A stretch of 64,000 bases of DNA from Aquilaria yunnanensis (Eukaryota; Streptophyta; Magnoliopsida; Malvales; Thymelaeaceae). The notes beneath the pieces are model-generated. The model saw nothing but the letters and a program-made list of their open reading frames with translations, did no database searches and was not told the origin of the DNA. The translations under genes and the position numbers were made by a program. Positions 1-11,000 of the stretch are shown here, in pieces (within the stretch, counting starts at the first letter, position 1; the number at the start of each line of letters is the position of its first letter). Where the stretch lies: positions 38,052,492 through 38,116,491 of the forward strand of contig CM077600.1 in assembly GCA_039654915.1 (NCBI GenBank), given 5' to 3'.

Positions 1-111
1 AAATATAATCTTCAAAATTTTCAATGACTTTTGGCTTTCCTTTTTCAATTGTTTATCGCGTTAGAAATTTCCAATGATTTGATCGTTGGAAATTTTATTT
101 TTTTAGCAGTG
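1..111. mobile_element. CACTA element terminus (partial, cut by window start)
   Basis: The segment ends in TTTTTTTAGCAGTG, which reads CACTGCTAAAAAAA on the other strand and resembles a CACTA (En/Spm) terminal inverted repeat. Just inside it, at about 71-89, is a palindrome of the CCAAtg...cGTTGG type. The same palindrome is repeated in both subterminal regions of the complete CACTA element at 2426-9929, so the two belong to one family. Only one end is inside the window, so target duplication and coding content cannot be judged. Confidence 0.6.
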
Positions 112-371
112 TCCTCCCTCAATCACACAAAATATCTTCAATGTTATTTCAGGTGCCTTTCGAGATCCTAAATACTTGTCAGTAAGGACATAGGGACGAG
201 AAGGGGCTCTCACCTCCCTAGATTTTTCAAAATTATCTATTAGTGGTAATTAATATGATATAAAATTGTAATAGTTTTAAAGTTGCTTACTTGTTTGTAA
301 ATTATAAAATTAATAATAGGCTTTGGTGGATTTTATCATTTTTTAAATGTTTAGGCAAATCAGAAACTTTA

Positions 372-824
372 GTGAGAAAATTATAAAAAAACCCCTATGG
401 TTTGTTCTAACCTATACTTTGTCCCTCTATTTTCAAAAACCTACACTTTACACCATTCTTCCTTTATAGTGTGTCTGACAACAACTTCTAAAACCCTAAC
501 TTAAACTGGTTAATATTAAGATTCCAGAAATTTAAAGATTTTTGATTTTTTTTTACAACTAACTGATTGTAAAAAATACTGATATGTATTTACAAGAAGA
601 AAAATATATTTATAGAAATAAAAAATTGATAATTTATAATGTTTATTAACTACAAAAAAAATATTATGGAGATTGAAATTACTAAAATATGACTATCATA
701 TAGTTTAAATTACAATTTTAGAAGTTATTATTAAACAATGTAAATGAAACATGAGACAAAATGTAGATTTTAAAATATAAAGGGGGGTAAACTATAAATT
801 AGAGCAAACTTCATTTGGTAATTG
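372..824. mobile_element. MITE with long terminal inverted repeats
   Basis: The left arm (AAAATTATAAAAA, then CTATGGTTTGTTCTAACC, then TTTGTCCCTCTATTTTC) is matched in inverted order by the right arm ending near 824 (ACAAAATGTAGATTTT, AAAGGGGGGTAAACTA, AGAGCAAACTTC). The arms are about 70 bp and diverged. There is no coding capacity. A second copy of the same family is at 38463-38919. Long arms without a transposase suggest a non-autonomous Mutator-like MITE; no clean target duplication was seen. Confidence 0.55.
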
Positions 825-2422
825 TATATTCACACCAACACCTTCACCCCGCCCCCTAAACACTAATTCTGGCTATGTCCCTGCTTATCAGAAACCATCT
901 TTCTATAATATGTATATAGATACTTCCAAATACCTTATATTTTATATGGCTGATTTTAAGTTAAAAAAAAAAAAGACACATGAATTTCGTAAAATTTCTA
1001 TAAAATGGTATGGTTTTGGTGGACCTAGCATCGGTCCCTTTAATTTCATATACTCATGACTTGATACTTGATAGTGCCAACACACATCGGCGTGACTGAG
1101 TGCCGAATCAATCAACAATATTTTAGAGTGCGACAGCTGGGCTAAATACAAACAGTACTATTTGTTGTGCTGACATTTATAATAAAGAAGGAAACTATAA
1201 AGCAAACGAAAATATTCATGACCATACGTCTAAATATCATAATCTATAACGGATCTATATATTTTAATTCACTAAAGTAAATATTCCTTAGTCCTCTAAT
1301 GGTTGGAACAGTATCGTTCTTAATTTTGTTGAATGAAAAGTTGCAGGATCTATGTGGGTTTAGCTAGATATCATAAATTAATTAAGCCTTGTACATGGGA
1401 AAAATATCTCTCTCTTTGTGATATTGTTCGAGTTCGACTCGTTATGCAACATTCTTCCAAAATAAATTATCACTTCTCCCACTGAGACAAAATCCACAGT
1501 AGAATAATTTACGGGAGGGGCCAACTGGGTAAGATTACAAATCAAGTAAATCGCCAAGTGTCTATTGATCCAAAGTTCCTAAACTAACGACCACCGTCTT
1601 AATTAAGATCATATAAATGTTATCCCTATTCATAAATAAAGTAGGTAACTAGTTATTGATTATATGTGGACACCTCAAACATATATTTATACGTATGAGA
1701 TTTATCATAGTACTCATGAGTCATGACTTACATCCAATATTTTCATTTCAATACATATTATTAAAGATAGTGTATTATTTTTTTGACAAAAGATACTTCT
1801 ATTTCATGTATCATCTTTTTGACAAAAGATACTTCTATTTCAATTAAGAGATCTTGCATCATCTTACAATTTATATAGATGACCATGCACATGTGTGTTA
1901 TAATATGGCATATGTATATGGCTAGGAATGAGAATTGATGCTCATTCCTTTAGTCATTTACATTCAATACGTTTTAACTTAAATTAATTTAATCTGAAGT
2001 GATTTGTTTTTATTTTTATATCTTTTTCACTAAAAACCTATTTTATTGAAAGACTAATATTATAAAATTTTTATAGTTTTATTAATTTTTTATGAATTTT
2101 TATTTTTTAATATATATAAAAGAAAAATTAATAAAAAATTAATAACATCATAAGAACTTTACTTTTAATGGATTATTATAATGACATAATATTGGGTTTT
2201 CAATTGAAATTAGTTTTAGAAAAAAAATGTAAAAATAAGAAGAATAAATCTTGTGTGCACATGAAGCAAAATGTGCACCATATGTTCTTTTATAAGTTTG
2301 TATGTGTTCATTTATCGGTATTGTTCTTTTATAATATGACTTATTCTTTTGTGCATTGTTGTAATTGTTCTTTTTTACCTGCTATATATTTTTCTTGACG
2401 TTTGGTTTGTTCTCATCCGGTC
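825..2422. other. AT-rich intergenic DNA, no gene recognised
   Basis: No open frame here resembles a protein, and no RNA gene was recognised. Apart from a short direct duplication near 1780-1850 it is unstructured AT-rich sequence. Confidence 0.6.
1779..1850. repeat. Direct duplication, 36-bp period, two copies
   Basis: The string TTTTTGACAAAAGATACTTC followed by TATTTCA occurs twice, 36 bp apart, with almost no divergence between copies. This suggests a recent local duplication. Confidence 0.8.
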
Positions 2423-2439
2423 AATCACTACTAAAAATT

Positions 2440-2765
2440 AGCCTTTTTCCAACTGCCATTTTCAACGGCTGGCAGTTGGAAAATTGATGTTGCTGTTAGA
2501 AATTTGGCAGTTGGAAATTCATTCGTTGGAAGTAAAACTTCCAACGGCCTAGATCTTAGCAGTTGGAATTTCCAACTGTCAGCCGTTAGAAAATAAGCAG
2601 TTGGAGAATTTCCAACGGCTGTAATTATAATTTTATTTTTTTGGTGTTCCAATGGCTTCCAACTGCCTGGGTAGTTGGAAAATCTCTGGGCGGTTGGAAA
2701 ATTCTCCTTTTTCCAATTGCCTAGGCAGTTGGAAATTTGGCAATATTAAAAGTTTAGTCATTGGA
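2440..2765. repeat. Left subterminal repeat array of the CACTA element
   Basis: Repeated TTCCAACTGCC, GGCAGTTGGAAA, TTCCAACGGC and GCCGTTAGAAA words occur in both orientations, spaced tens of bases apart. In En/Spm, short subterminal repeats bind the TNPA protein; that role here is inferred from position and repetition. The words match those at the opposite end (9228-9871), but here the variant AACTGCC is commoner. Confidence 0.75.
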
Positions 2766-3069
2766 ATTTTTTTTATTTATATTATTCATCCCTGTGCTGT
2801 TCATTCCAATTGAATGTTTAGTTTAAACGTTAACCTGTTATATTCCAGTTAATTATATGGTATGTAGTCAAATTTTTGACTGAAATTACATAAATATATA
2901 TATATAACAACATAAAAACCTACACAATTGAAAGTACTAAGTCATGATATAAATGTACGAATAAATCCACATAAAAACATTTATACTAGAAATTACATGG
3001 TTTCATTCTCCAACTAAGTGTTTGTTTGTTAATAAACACACATAATAGCATGATATACCTGATCTATTA

Positions 3070-4697
3070 TTAATCCGATCCTGAGGCATCATCATCATTT
3101 GCAGGAAGCGCGGGCGGAGGAATGCCAATTGACTTACATATGTACTCGAGCTCAGCTCGTTGTCTCCTCTTCAGACGCTCTAGCTTCCGCTCATAATGTG
3201 ATGCTTGTTGTGCAATTTGCTCCGCTACGACTCGCTGTACTTGTTTAGTGAACTCTGGAGTCTACGTGACATCAACGGTTGCTGCATGAGTAAGCCCTGG
3301 TCGTCGCTGTCCAGGCACAACATGTTGTTCTAATCCAAGGCCAAATACGCGCCCTTTCTTCCTGCCCCCAGCAGCTGCACTCATGATCGCAACCTCATCT
3401 ATGTCAGGTGCGCCACCTTCGTCATCCATTTGTTGTGTTGCTTCCTCAAATTCAACAGTTATTATTGCCTTCATAAAAAATAAAGATAATTTATTAGTAA
3501 CAAGATCAGAAATATTTACTGTAATGAGTATTCAAATAATTACCGCAACTTCTTCACTCCGCCTGTTAACGTATTCCCCGCTCTTTTTCTTATGAGTTTG
3601 CTGCATCACCTTGAACAAGCCAGGGTCCCTCTTCTCCAGATCTTTCTCACGCTACATTGGAAACGTACTAATATTAATTTTATTATAACGTAAGTAAGTT
3701 GAATTTTGTGTAAAAGAGTATGATAATTTTACCATTCATTCTCGGTGTTCAGTAATTGAAACCGAACCTCCTGCATAAGTAGCACTGCATGCACCTGTAG
3801 AGTTAGAAGACTGCGATGATGAAGCTCGCATTGTCTTACCCCTTGCCGATCACTCGTTAAACTCCATTGTAGCCCACTATTCTTCCATTTCTGCATACTG
3901 TGCATCGGTCATAAAAGATGCCCTTGCTCACCGTTTTTTCAGATTTTTCTCTTGGCGGATGTCACCCAGTGTACATCGGTAATGATTAGCCGCCATCATA
4001 TGCCAAACACAATATACCTCATTATGGTGAGCTGGATCCCACTCACATAATCCTTGCACGTTAAAAAAATATTGTTTGTCGCATAGTTCGCAACATGGTT
4101 GATAAAGTCAAAATAGTCATAAGAAAGTGCAAAGCTCAAATACGCGCCACCACACTTGAATATCTGCCGGGCTTGCGCTCGTCCAGTCATGATGTCCCTT
4201 GAAATGTGTGGTAAAGCATCTAGTCACCAACCATGTTGCTCTTGATGGAATGAAGCTACATGAAGTGCATGTTTCGACAAAATTAATTACTATCATTTTA
4301 CTGGGCCTTCACATACTTGATGTTAAATAAACTATTATGGTTCAAAATGGTGCATTACTTACGTGTTTCTGTGAGGTTTTATCCGTAAGAGCGCCTGAAT
4401 CGGGGCTTGGGATACCGCTGACTGACCATTGGAATTCCCACCATCGGGTGAAACTACAGGGGCCGGAGTAGATCAACTAGCACTACGGCCGACTGGAGCA
4501 ATGCCAATATCATCTGTGCGAGGGTGAGGATGTGGAACAGGTGTTTGTTCTGTCGAGGGCTATGACTCTGAATAATGGGAATACAATGGGCCTGCCCTTT
4601 CATGTCTAGCAATTGGTTCTGCTAATACTTCTTTCATCTGCTGAAATAAGCCTTTCCTTGGCCAACGTGTATATGTCGCATCTCCTTTAGGTGGCAT
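3070..4697 (-). pseudogene. tnpA-like gene of CACTA element (Transposase_24/Ptta type), broken
   Basis: Reading leftward from an ATG at 4697, the translation starts MPPKGDATYTRWPRKGLF and continues through low-complexity Pro/Ser-rich sequence. A later segment contains GRKKGRVFGLGLE, a motif I associate with plant Ptta/En/Spm Transposase_24 proteins. The C-terminus is a charged, coiled-coil-like stretch (QVQRVVAEQIAQQASHYER) ending IPPPALPANDDDASGSD before a TAA at 3070-3072. In-frame stops interrupt it, for example TAG at 3262-3264, where flanking codons (VDVT and TPEFTK) remain in frame, and introns probably lie between the blocks. In this superfamily the second gene supplies the DNA-binding accessory protein for the subterminal repeats. 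Exact exons were not resolved. Confidence 0.65.
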
Positions 4698-4875
4698 CTG
4701 CATTATTTTAAAAACCCAAACAACAATTTACAAAACTAACATACGCCATTGAAAAAACTAGAAAGGCTATGTGATATTGCACCCACCACTTTGAAGTACG
4801 ACTTAGTATTTACATATTAAAAGTTACTCCACGTTCACATTACATTTTATAAGTAATTGCACGGTTACATTATTG

Positions 4876-7190
4876 TCAATGGACTACATCGTCCTCAGTT
4901 TTTGTCTCTGATTCACCACTATCAATATCCCCAGATTCAAATTCATCTTCTTCATCATTTCCTTTAAGGTTCTCCTCATTGTCAGATTCATCATCATGTA
5001 GCAAAGTTTCTTTCCTGATTGCCATATCATCTTCTACAGCTTTCCATACTCCTATTTCAGCTAAATTGTCGATGGGGTCATCCATAATTATGGGAGACCT
5101 GTTCACACCAGGCAATAATTCTTCCTGAAATGCATCTTCGATATCATTTACCATATTATGAACGATGCATCTAGATTTTATTTCAAAACCGCTAACCAAC
5201 CCGTTTTTTCACGTGACTTTGTTGGGTACAGGGTATAGTAAACTTGATTGGCGCCCATCACGAACCTCAACTATCCCATATTGTTTATGAACCCGAGTGC
5301 CACGATCTGGAGTAGGGTCAAACCAAGAACACCGAAACAACATAACAATTTTGTGTGGCTAGCCAGGATATTCAAGTTGAATGATTTCTTCTAACAGCCC
5401 ATAAAAATCACATTCAACCTCACTTAATCCTGAAGTCCTTATACATACTCCACTGTTAAATGTTGCTTTGTCACGACCTTAGTCGCTAATGTGGAACTTG
5501 TACGCATTTATGAAGTAAACAGGCCAACTCTCAACACGACGGGATGGCCCACATGCAACATCCCACAGGAAGCGGTCCGTGATAGTGTTACGCATATCAT
5601 TGACCTAGTTAGACATAGTGATACTATGAATATGTGTTATCCTTCAAAAGCAAAATATGGGAGAAATTTAAGTGTAGATAACTTACATAGTTTCTAAGTC
5701 ATGTCTCAAAGTTATTCTCAATGTAGACATCCAGGTCTGACATCTGTATATTGGATGCATGCATATGCACTTCATCAACAAACAAACAAATTACAAGATA
5801 TAGAAAGAGGTCAATGGAGCATAAACTTGATGAGTTGGGTATACAAGAAGAAAAGTATTATTACTTAATAGAGTATTATTAAGAAAATAGGTGTTATTTC
5901 ACTTACTCGAGGTACGGCTTCACCTCCTTACAATTCAGTAACAAATATGCAATAGCGACCCTCAATTCATTGTCATCAAGATATCGATATCTTGATACAC
6001 CATATGGACGACCTGGGTATTTAAAGATAAACCACACCGATTCATCATATGGTCCTTGTCCGCCATCATCATTACGAGGTATTCTAGTTGCCATATGTAG
6101 AATATGGGATTCAAAGTAGTGAGAGCAAAATGTAGAGGTCTCCTCAATTAGATATGCTTCACAAATTGAACCTTCAACATGAGCCTTATTTGATACTTTC
6201 ATTTTGAGGTCATGCATATAACGCTCAAATTTGTACATCCACCTATATTGAACGGGGCCTCCAATCCTTGCTTCGTAAGATAGGTGAACCGGTAAATGTT
6301 TCATTGAATCAAAAAAAGCCAGTGGAAAAATTCTTTCCAACTTACAAAGTATGACAGGAATATTGGCTTCCAAATCGACCATGTGTTTCACATCTAACTC
6401 TAGATAGCATAAATCTCGGAAGAATTGGCTTAACTCGGTCAACGATTTTCAAATATTTTCAGGAATTGCTTCAAGTACAATTGGAAGGAGCCTCTGCATC
6501 ATTACATGACAATCATGGCTTTTCATATCAGACATCTGACTTACATTACTGTCAACACACCTCCCAAGGTTCGATGCATAGCCGTCTGGGAGTCTACGTG
6601 TTTTAACCCAATTCAGCACATCATATCTCTGATGTCTGTTTAGTGCAAAAATGGCCTTGGGTTTAAATGCTCGACCATTGCCTTGAGGAATTAAATTTAG
6701 CTCTGATCGACTGCACAAAATCTCCAAGTCCTTACGAGCCTTCACGTTGTCTTTAGTTTTATTGGTCACATCCATCACTGTATTCCATATATTGTCAAAC
6801 ACATTCTTCTCTATATGCATAACATCCAAATTATGATGGATTAAATTACTCTTCCAATACGGCAACTCCCAGAACATACTTCGTTTTGTCCAATTATGAG
6901 TTCTGCCATAACCTGGTATGGTTACAACCTGGCCATTATGAACTACAGAAGGCAAATGTGAGATACGTTCAAATATTGTTTCAGGTGGTGGACGCTCAGG
7001 AGGCAATGATTTCTCAACTTTTTCTTTTTTAAAGGTGACTCTGTTTCTTCTATATGGGTGATCCAACTCGAGAAATTACCGATGACAATCAAAGAATGAA
7101 GTCTTCCTCCCGTGCTCAAGTTGGAAAGCTTTACTAGCATCCATGCAAATAGGGCAGGATAACCTCCTATGAGTCATCCATCCTGACAAC
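4876..7190 (-). pseudogene. tnpD-type transposase (Transposase_21 + DUF4218), broken and N-terminally truncated
   Basis: The minus strand reads a recognisable En/Spm TNPD/TNP2 protein in pieces. GMLSGWMTHRRLSCPICM is followed by HGRKTSFFDCHR at about 7190-7080. LPYWKSNLIHHNLDVMHIEK (Transposase_21 region) lies in 7066-6449. PVHLSYEARIGGPVQYRWMY (DUF4218) lies in 6442-5903. A C-terminal block with YPG, LFRCSWFDPTPDRGTR and VHKQYGIVEV is at about 5550-5220, and an acidic tail ends at 4876. Stops include TAA at 7076-7078, TGA at 6449-6451 (reading frame unchanged on both sides) and TAG at 5359-5361. Upstream of 7190 the frame runs straight into an ATT microsatellite, and no N-terminal domain was found beyond it, so the start of the gene is lost. 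The family role is cleavage and joining of CACTA ends; this copy cannot make an intact protein. Confidence 0.88.
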
Positions 7191-7194
7191 ATCC

Positions 7195-7517
7195 CATAAT
7201 AATAATAATTATTATTATTACTACTACTACTACTACTACAACTATTACTACTATTAATAATGTTAATATTATAATTATTATTCTTATTATTATTATAATT
7301 ATTATTAGTGTTATTGGATTTATTATTAGTATAATTATAATAATAATTATTATTATTATTACTATTACTAGTACTACTACTACTACTACTATTGTTAATA
7401 TTAATATTAATATTATGATTATTATTATAATTATTATTGTTATAATTATTATTACTCTTATTGGATTTATTATTAGTATAATTATAAGAATAATAATAAT
7501 AATAATAATAATAATTA

Positions 7518-7585
<68 letters not shown>

Positions 7586-7760
7586 TCTTATTTGATTTAT
7601 TAGTATAATAATAATAATTATTATTATTATTACTATTACTTTACTACTACTCTTAGAATAATAATTATTATTTCAAGTATTATATATTATTACTATTATT
7701 ATTATAATAAAAATAATTAATAATAATAATAATAAATATTATTATTATTATTATTGACAT
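7195..7760. repeat. Large ATT/TAA microsatellite with ACT interruptions
   Basis: About 560 bp is dominated by trinucleotide ATT or TAA units, with blocks of ACT/TAC triplets and a few duplicated patches such as TTATTGGATTTATTATTAGT. It abuts the broken 5' edge of the tnpD pseudogene. It yields spurious Ile- and Tyr-rich open frames, which are not genes. Confidence 0.95.
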
Positions 7761-7884
7761 ATTTTATATTCAAGGTCAAACTTAATCAAATAAACTTATT
7801 TAAATAGAAATATTTTGTACCTTTATATTAATTCCAATTCTTAAAACATTGTAAGAATAAATTCAATTAAACATTGTACGTACT

Positions 7885-8675
7885 AGCAAAATATATTACC
7901 TAAACAATTGACTTCAAACTAAAGATTTGATATTTTTAAATATACTAACTACTTTCACACATAAATATACTACCTAAACAATTGACTTAAAACTAAGTAT
8001 CTCCTATTTATAAATATACTAACTAATTTCACACACAAATATACTACCTAAACAATTTACTTAAAAGTAATTATTTTCTATTCTTAAATATACTACTAAT
8101 TTCACACATAAATATACTACCTAAATAATTTACATAAAACTAATTGATTATTATTTTTCAATATACTAACTAATTTGACACATAAATATACTACCTAAAC
8201 AATTTAATTAAAACTAATTATTTCCTATTTTTAAATATACTAACTAATTTTACACATAAAAATACTACCTACACAATTTACTTAAAACTAATTATTTTCT
8301 ATTTTTAAATATACTAACTAATTTCACACATAAATATACTACCTAAACAATTTAATGTATCACTAATTAATTATTATTTTTAAATATACTAACTAATTTT
8401 ACACATAAAAATACTACCTAAAAAATTTACTTAAAACTAATTAGTAACTATTTTTAATTATACTAACTAATTTCACACATAAATATACTACCTAAACAAT
8501 TTACTTCAAACTAATTACTTAATATTTTTAAATATACTAACTAATTTTACACATAAAAATACTACCTAAGCAATTTACTTAAAACTAATTATTAACTATT
8601 TTTAATTATACTAACTAATTTCACACATAAATATACTACCTAAACAATTTAATTAAAACTGATTATTTTTTATTT
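7885..8675. repeat. 74-bp tandem repeat, about 11 copies
   Basis: The word TACTACCTAAACAATTTA recurs about every 74 bp (near 7891, 7968, 8041, 8115, 8189, 8263, 8337, 8411, 8485, 8559 and 8633), with TACTAACTAATTTCACACAT at a fixed distance. Copies differ by scattered substitutions and short indels. The array lies inside the CACTA element, between the microsatellite and the right subterminal region. It has no coding potential. Confidence 0.92.
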
Positions 8676-9197
8676 TTTCATTAATCCCAAAATTAAGAAA
8701 AAAAAGTAAGAAAATGGACATAAATGTGAAATTGTAATGGGTAACCCAAGTACTTCACATCCAACCATCAACAACTACAACTGTCAACATTTCACATATT
8801 TTCAAACCAAAATACCATGAAATAATCCGGATTTTAACTATTTTTTGGATTTTTTTTGAAAATACGTATTAAACCAAAACTTATCTCAAATCCGACAGTT
8901 TACTTGCTTTAAATGCATGGACTAGCTTCAAATCTGCCACAACAACCAAAATCTTCAACCCATTATCAACAAAGAACAGCAAATAACACAAATTCAAGAA
9001 AAAAATAAAAACAAATCAAAACAAATCAAACTAACCTACAAATCAAGGTAAATGACACCAAATCCACGTCAAAATGAGCTCGAGGAAGCCATTTACGCCC
9101 TTAATCGAAGATACGAAGGTGCTGTGTGTGCGTGTGGAAGGAAGAAACGAGCACAGAGAAGAGAGACGAACCCAAAGAACAACGAAGAAGACAGCCT

Positions 9198-9212
9198 GGG
9201 GGGGGGGGGGGG
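9198..9212. repeat. Poly-G run of 15
   Basis: Fifteen consecutive G occur in otherwise AT-rich DNA near the presumed promoter end of the CACTA element. Such runs are length-unstable and can also be assembly-sensitive. Confidence 0.95.
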
Positions 9213-9227
9213 AATTTAAATTAGAAT

Positions 9228-9671
9228 TTTCCAACAGCCTTAGCCGTTGGAAACAAAATAACCAAAACGATTCATTTCATTAAATGATATTCCAACTGCT
9301 GAAGTCATTGGAAGTTGCAAGATGCATTAATTATTTTTCCAACGGCCTAAGCCGTTGGAAACATTGACAATACAAATATTATATGTACTATTTTTTCCAA
9401 CGGTTAAAGTCGTTGGAAATAAAACCCGTAAACTGCTGAAATTACTTCCAACCGTTAAAGCCGTTGGAAAAATTAGAAAACTTACCCAACATATATTTTC
9501 CAACGGCTTAATGCTAGAAACATTAAATTCATAAATTTTGATTTAAATTCACCTAAAACCACTATTTTCCAATGGGTAAAGCCGTTGGAAATATTATCCA
9601 CCTTAATTTGCAAAAAATCACATTATTTGTAACTCATACTAGATATTTTCCAACGGCTCCAGCTGTTGGAA

Positions 9672-9762
<91 letters not shown>

Positions 9763-9871
9763 AAATCACATTAATTATCCCCATACTATATTTTTCCAAC
9801 GGCTTTAAATATTATATATATACTCCTAAATTTAATGGCGTAATAGTTCCAACGGCTAAGCCGTTGGAAAA
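9228..9871. repeat. Right subterminal array of about ten 20-25 bp palindromes
   Basis: Palindromes of the form CCAACGGCYtaRGCCGTTGG occur near 9230, 9292, 9341, 9396, 9449, 9567, 9650 and 9849, with half-palindromes near 9498 and 9796. Each could fold as a short hairpin. They lie immediately inside the CACTA right terminus. By analogy with En/Spm, such repeats are transposase binding sites and sit in the element promoter region; that function is inferred. Confidence 0.85.
9677..9753. repeat. (TA)n microsatellite
   Basis: An uninterrupted TA dinucleotide run of nearly 80 bp sits within the CACTA subterminal region, between two palindromes. Confidence 0.97.
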
Positions 9872-9932
9872 AGTGTTGTGTTCCCTCCAATGGTTTTGGC
9901 AGTCAGAATTTTTTGTTTTTTTAGTAGTGAAT

Positions 9933-11000
9933 GTTATATCATCGAACACTATCTGTTGTTTTGAATTGATTATTTCTTATTATTTATTCAATATATCTTC
10001 ATCTGAAAAAGAATATTTACATAGTTTAAAAGAACATATTCACTATTCTGTTTGTTCTTACACTACTAGTTCTTATGCTCTCTTGTTTATGTTCTTTTTC
10101 AATTTTTGTTTGTTATTTTATGCAATATTGTTTATTCTTTTATAAAACTATTATTTTCCAGTTTATACGTGTTTTTTTATTTGTTTCTATTAATTTTCAT
10201 TTCCTATACATTCTTTTGTTAACGTTTCTTTTCAGTTTCTATATATATATATATTATTAACTGTTTATTATTTTAACTCAACTAGTTGTTTGTCTTTTAT
10301 TAGTTGACAAATTTGGAAAATAATGAAGGAAAACAAAAAAAATTGGAACGAAAGACAACTAATAAATTTAAATACTAAACAAGATGAAAAATGCAAATAA
10401 AAAAAAAAAGGAATGAAAAAATGATTGAAACGAGAAAAAAAAATTAAAAAAAACTAGAAAAATAAAACTGGAAAAATCAAATAAAATGAAAAAATGAAAA
10501 TAAAAATAATGCATAAAATGAAAAAAAAAAAACAAAAAAAAAACTGGAAACAATAAAAATAAAAAGAATAAAAATCGTGAAAGGAAAAAAATGGCAAAAA
10601 ATGTAAATAATTAAGATAACTGGAAGCAAAGGCGTGTGTCCAGGGACAGTCTCTTCTAGATAAAAATAAACTACTTCCTCTATTTTATAAAAACGGGCTG
10701 TTCTACTATTTAAAATACTTAATTTATAATTTTTTTAAAATTTTTATAAAAATATAAATATTTTATATAAAAATAGTTAATTTATAATTTTATTTTTTTC
10801 TTAATTTATTATAAAAACATAAATATTTTATATAAAAATGAAACTTTAAATATTATAGTTTTTTAATATGATTTTTAAGAATGTTTTTTAATATATATTA
10901 ATATAAATATATTTAAGTCAAATTTTAGTAAAAAAAATAAAATGGTGAATTAATGCGAAACATAAAGAGTATATTTTTTATTAAATTAATTTAAATTTCT
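9933..11000. other. AT-rich intergenic DNA with an A-rich tract; no gene
   Basis: About 9933-10260 is T-rich. From about 10320 to 10620 the plus strand is almost entirely purine, mainly A runs broken by single G, C or T. No protein-like frame survives inspection. Confidence 0.55.
10674..10972. mobile_element. Stowaway-like MITE (diverged)
   Basis: The left edge reads TACTTCCTCTATTTTATAAA and the right edge ATAAAGAGTATA, which inverted reads TATACTCTTTAT. Between them are the AT-rich blocks (AAAATATAAATATTTTATAT, twice) typical of this MITE type. The similarity to the MITEs at 34506-34737 and 35131-35371 supports the call, but the ends are poorly matched. Confidence 0.4.

Larger units (their letters stand above)
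2426..9929 (-). mobile_element. Complete, degenerate CACTA (En/Spm) transposon
   Basis: The left end begins CACTACTAAAAATTAG and the right end finishes TTTTTTAGTAGTG, an inverted match of about 12 bp. Both are flanked by the 3-bp direct repeat AAT (2423-2425 and 9930-9932), the target duplication size of CACTA elements. Inside are two minus-strand pseudogenes resembling tnpA and tnpD, so the 5' side of the element is the 9929 end. Both ends carry dense subterminal palindromes built on CCAACGGC/GCCGTTGG. The interior has expanded into an ATT microsatellite and a 74-bp tandem array. Several stop codons break the transposase, so the element is not autonomous, although ends this well preserved might still be mobilised in trans. 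Confidence 0.9.

Noticed and set aside
1290..1450. Possible SINE (TCTAATGGTTGGAACAG with GTTCGACTC)
   Set aside because: The two box-like motifs are about 125 bp apart, too far for a tRNA-type promoter, and the closer sequence has no good box B.
7415..7603. Ile/Tyr-rich open frame
   Set aside because: It is a translation of the ATT microsatellite.
7885..8675. Regularly spaced repeats reminiscent of a CRISPR array
   Set aside because: The repeats are contiguous 74-bp tandem units with no unique spacers, inside a plant transposon.
10320..10620. Purine-rich strand as a coding or structural element
   Set aside because: It is simple A-rich low-complexity DNA without a regular period.
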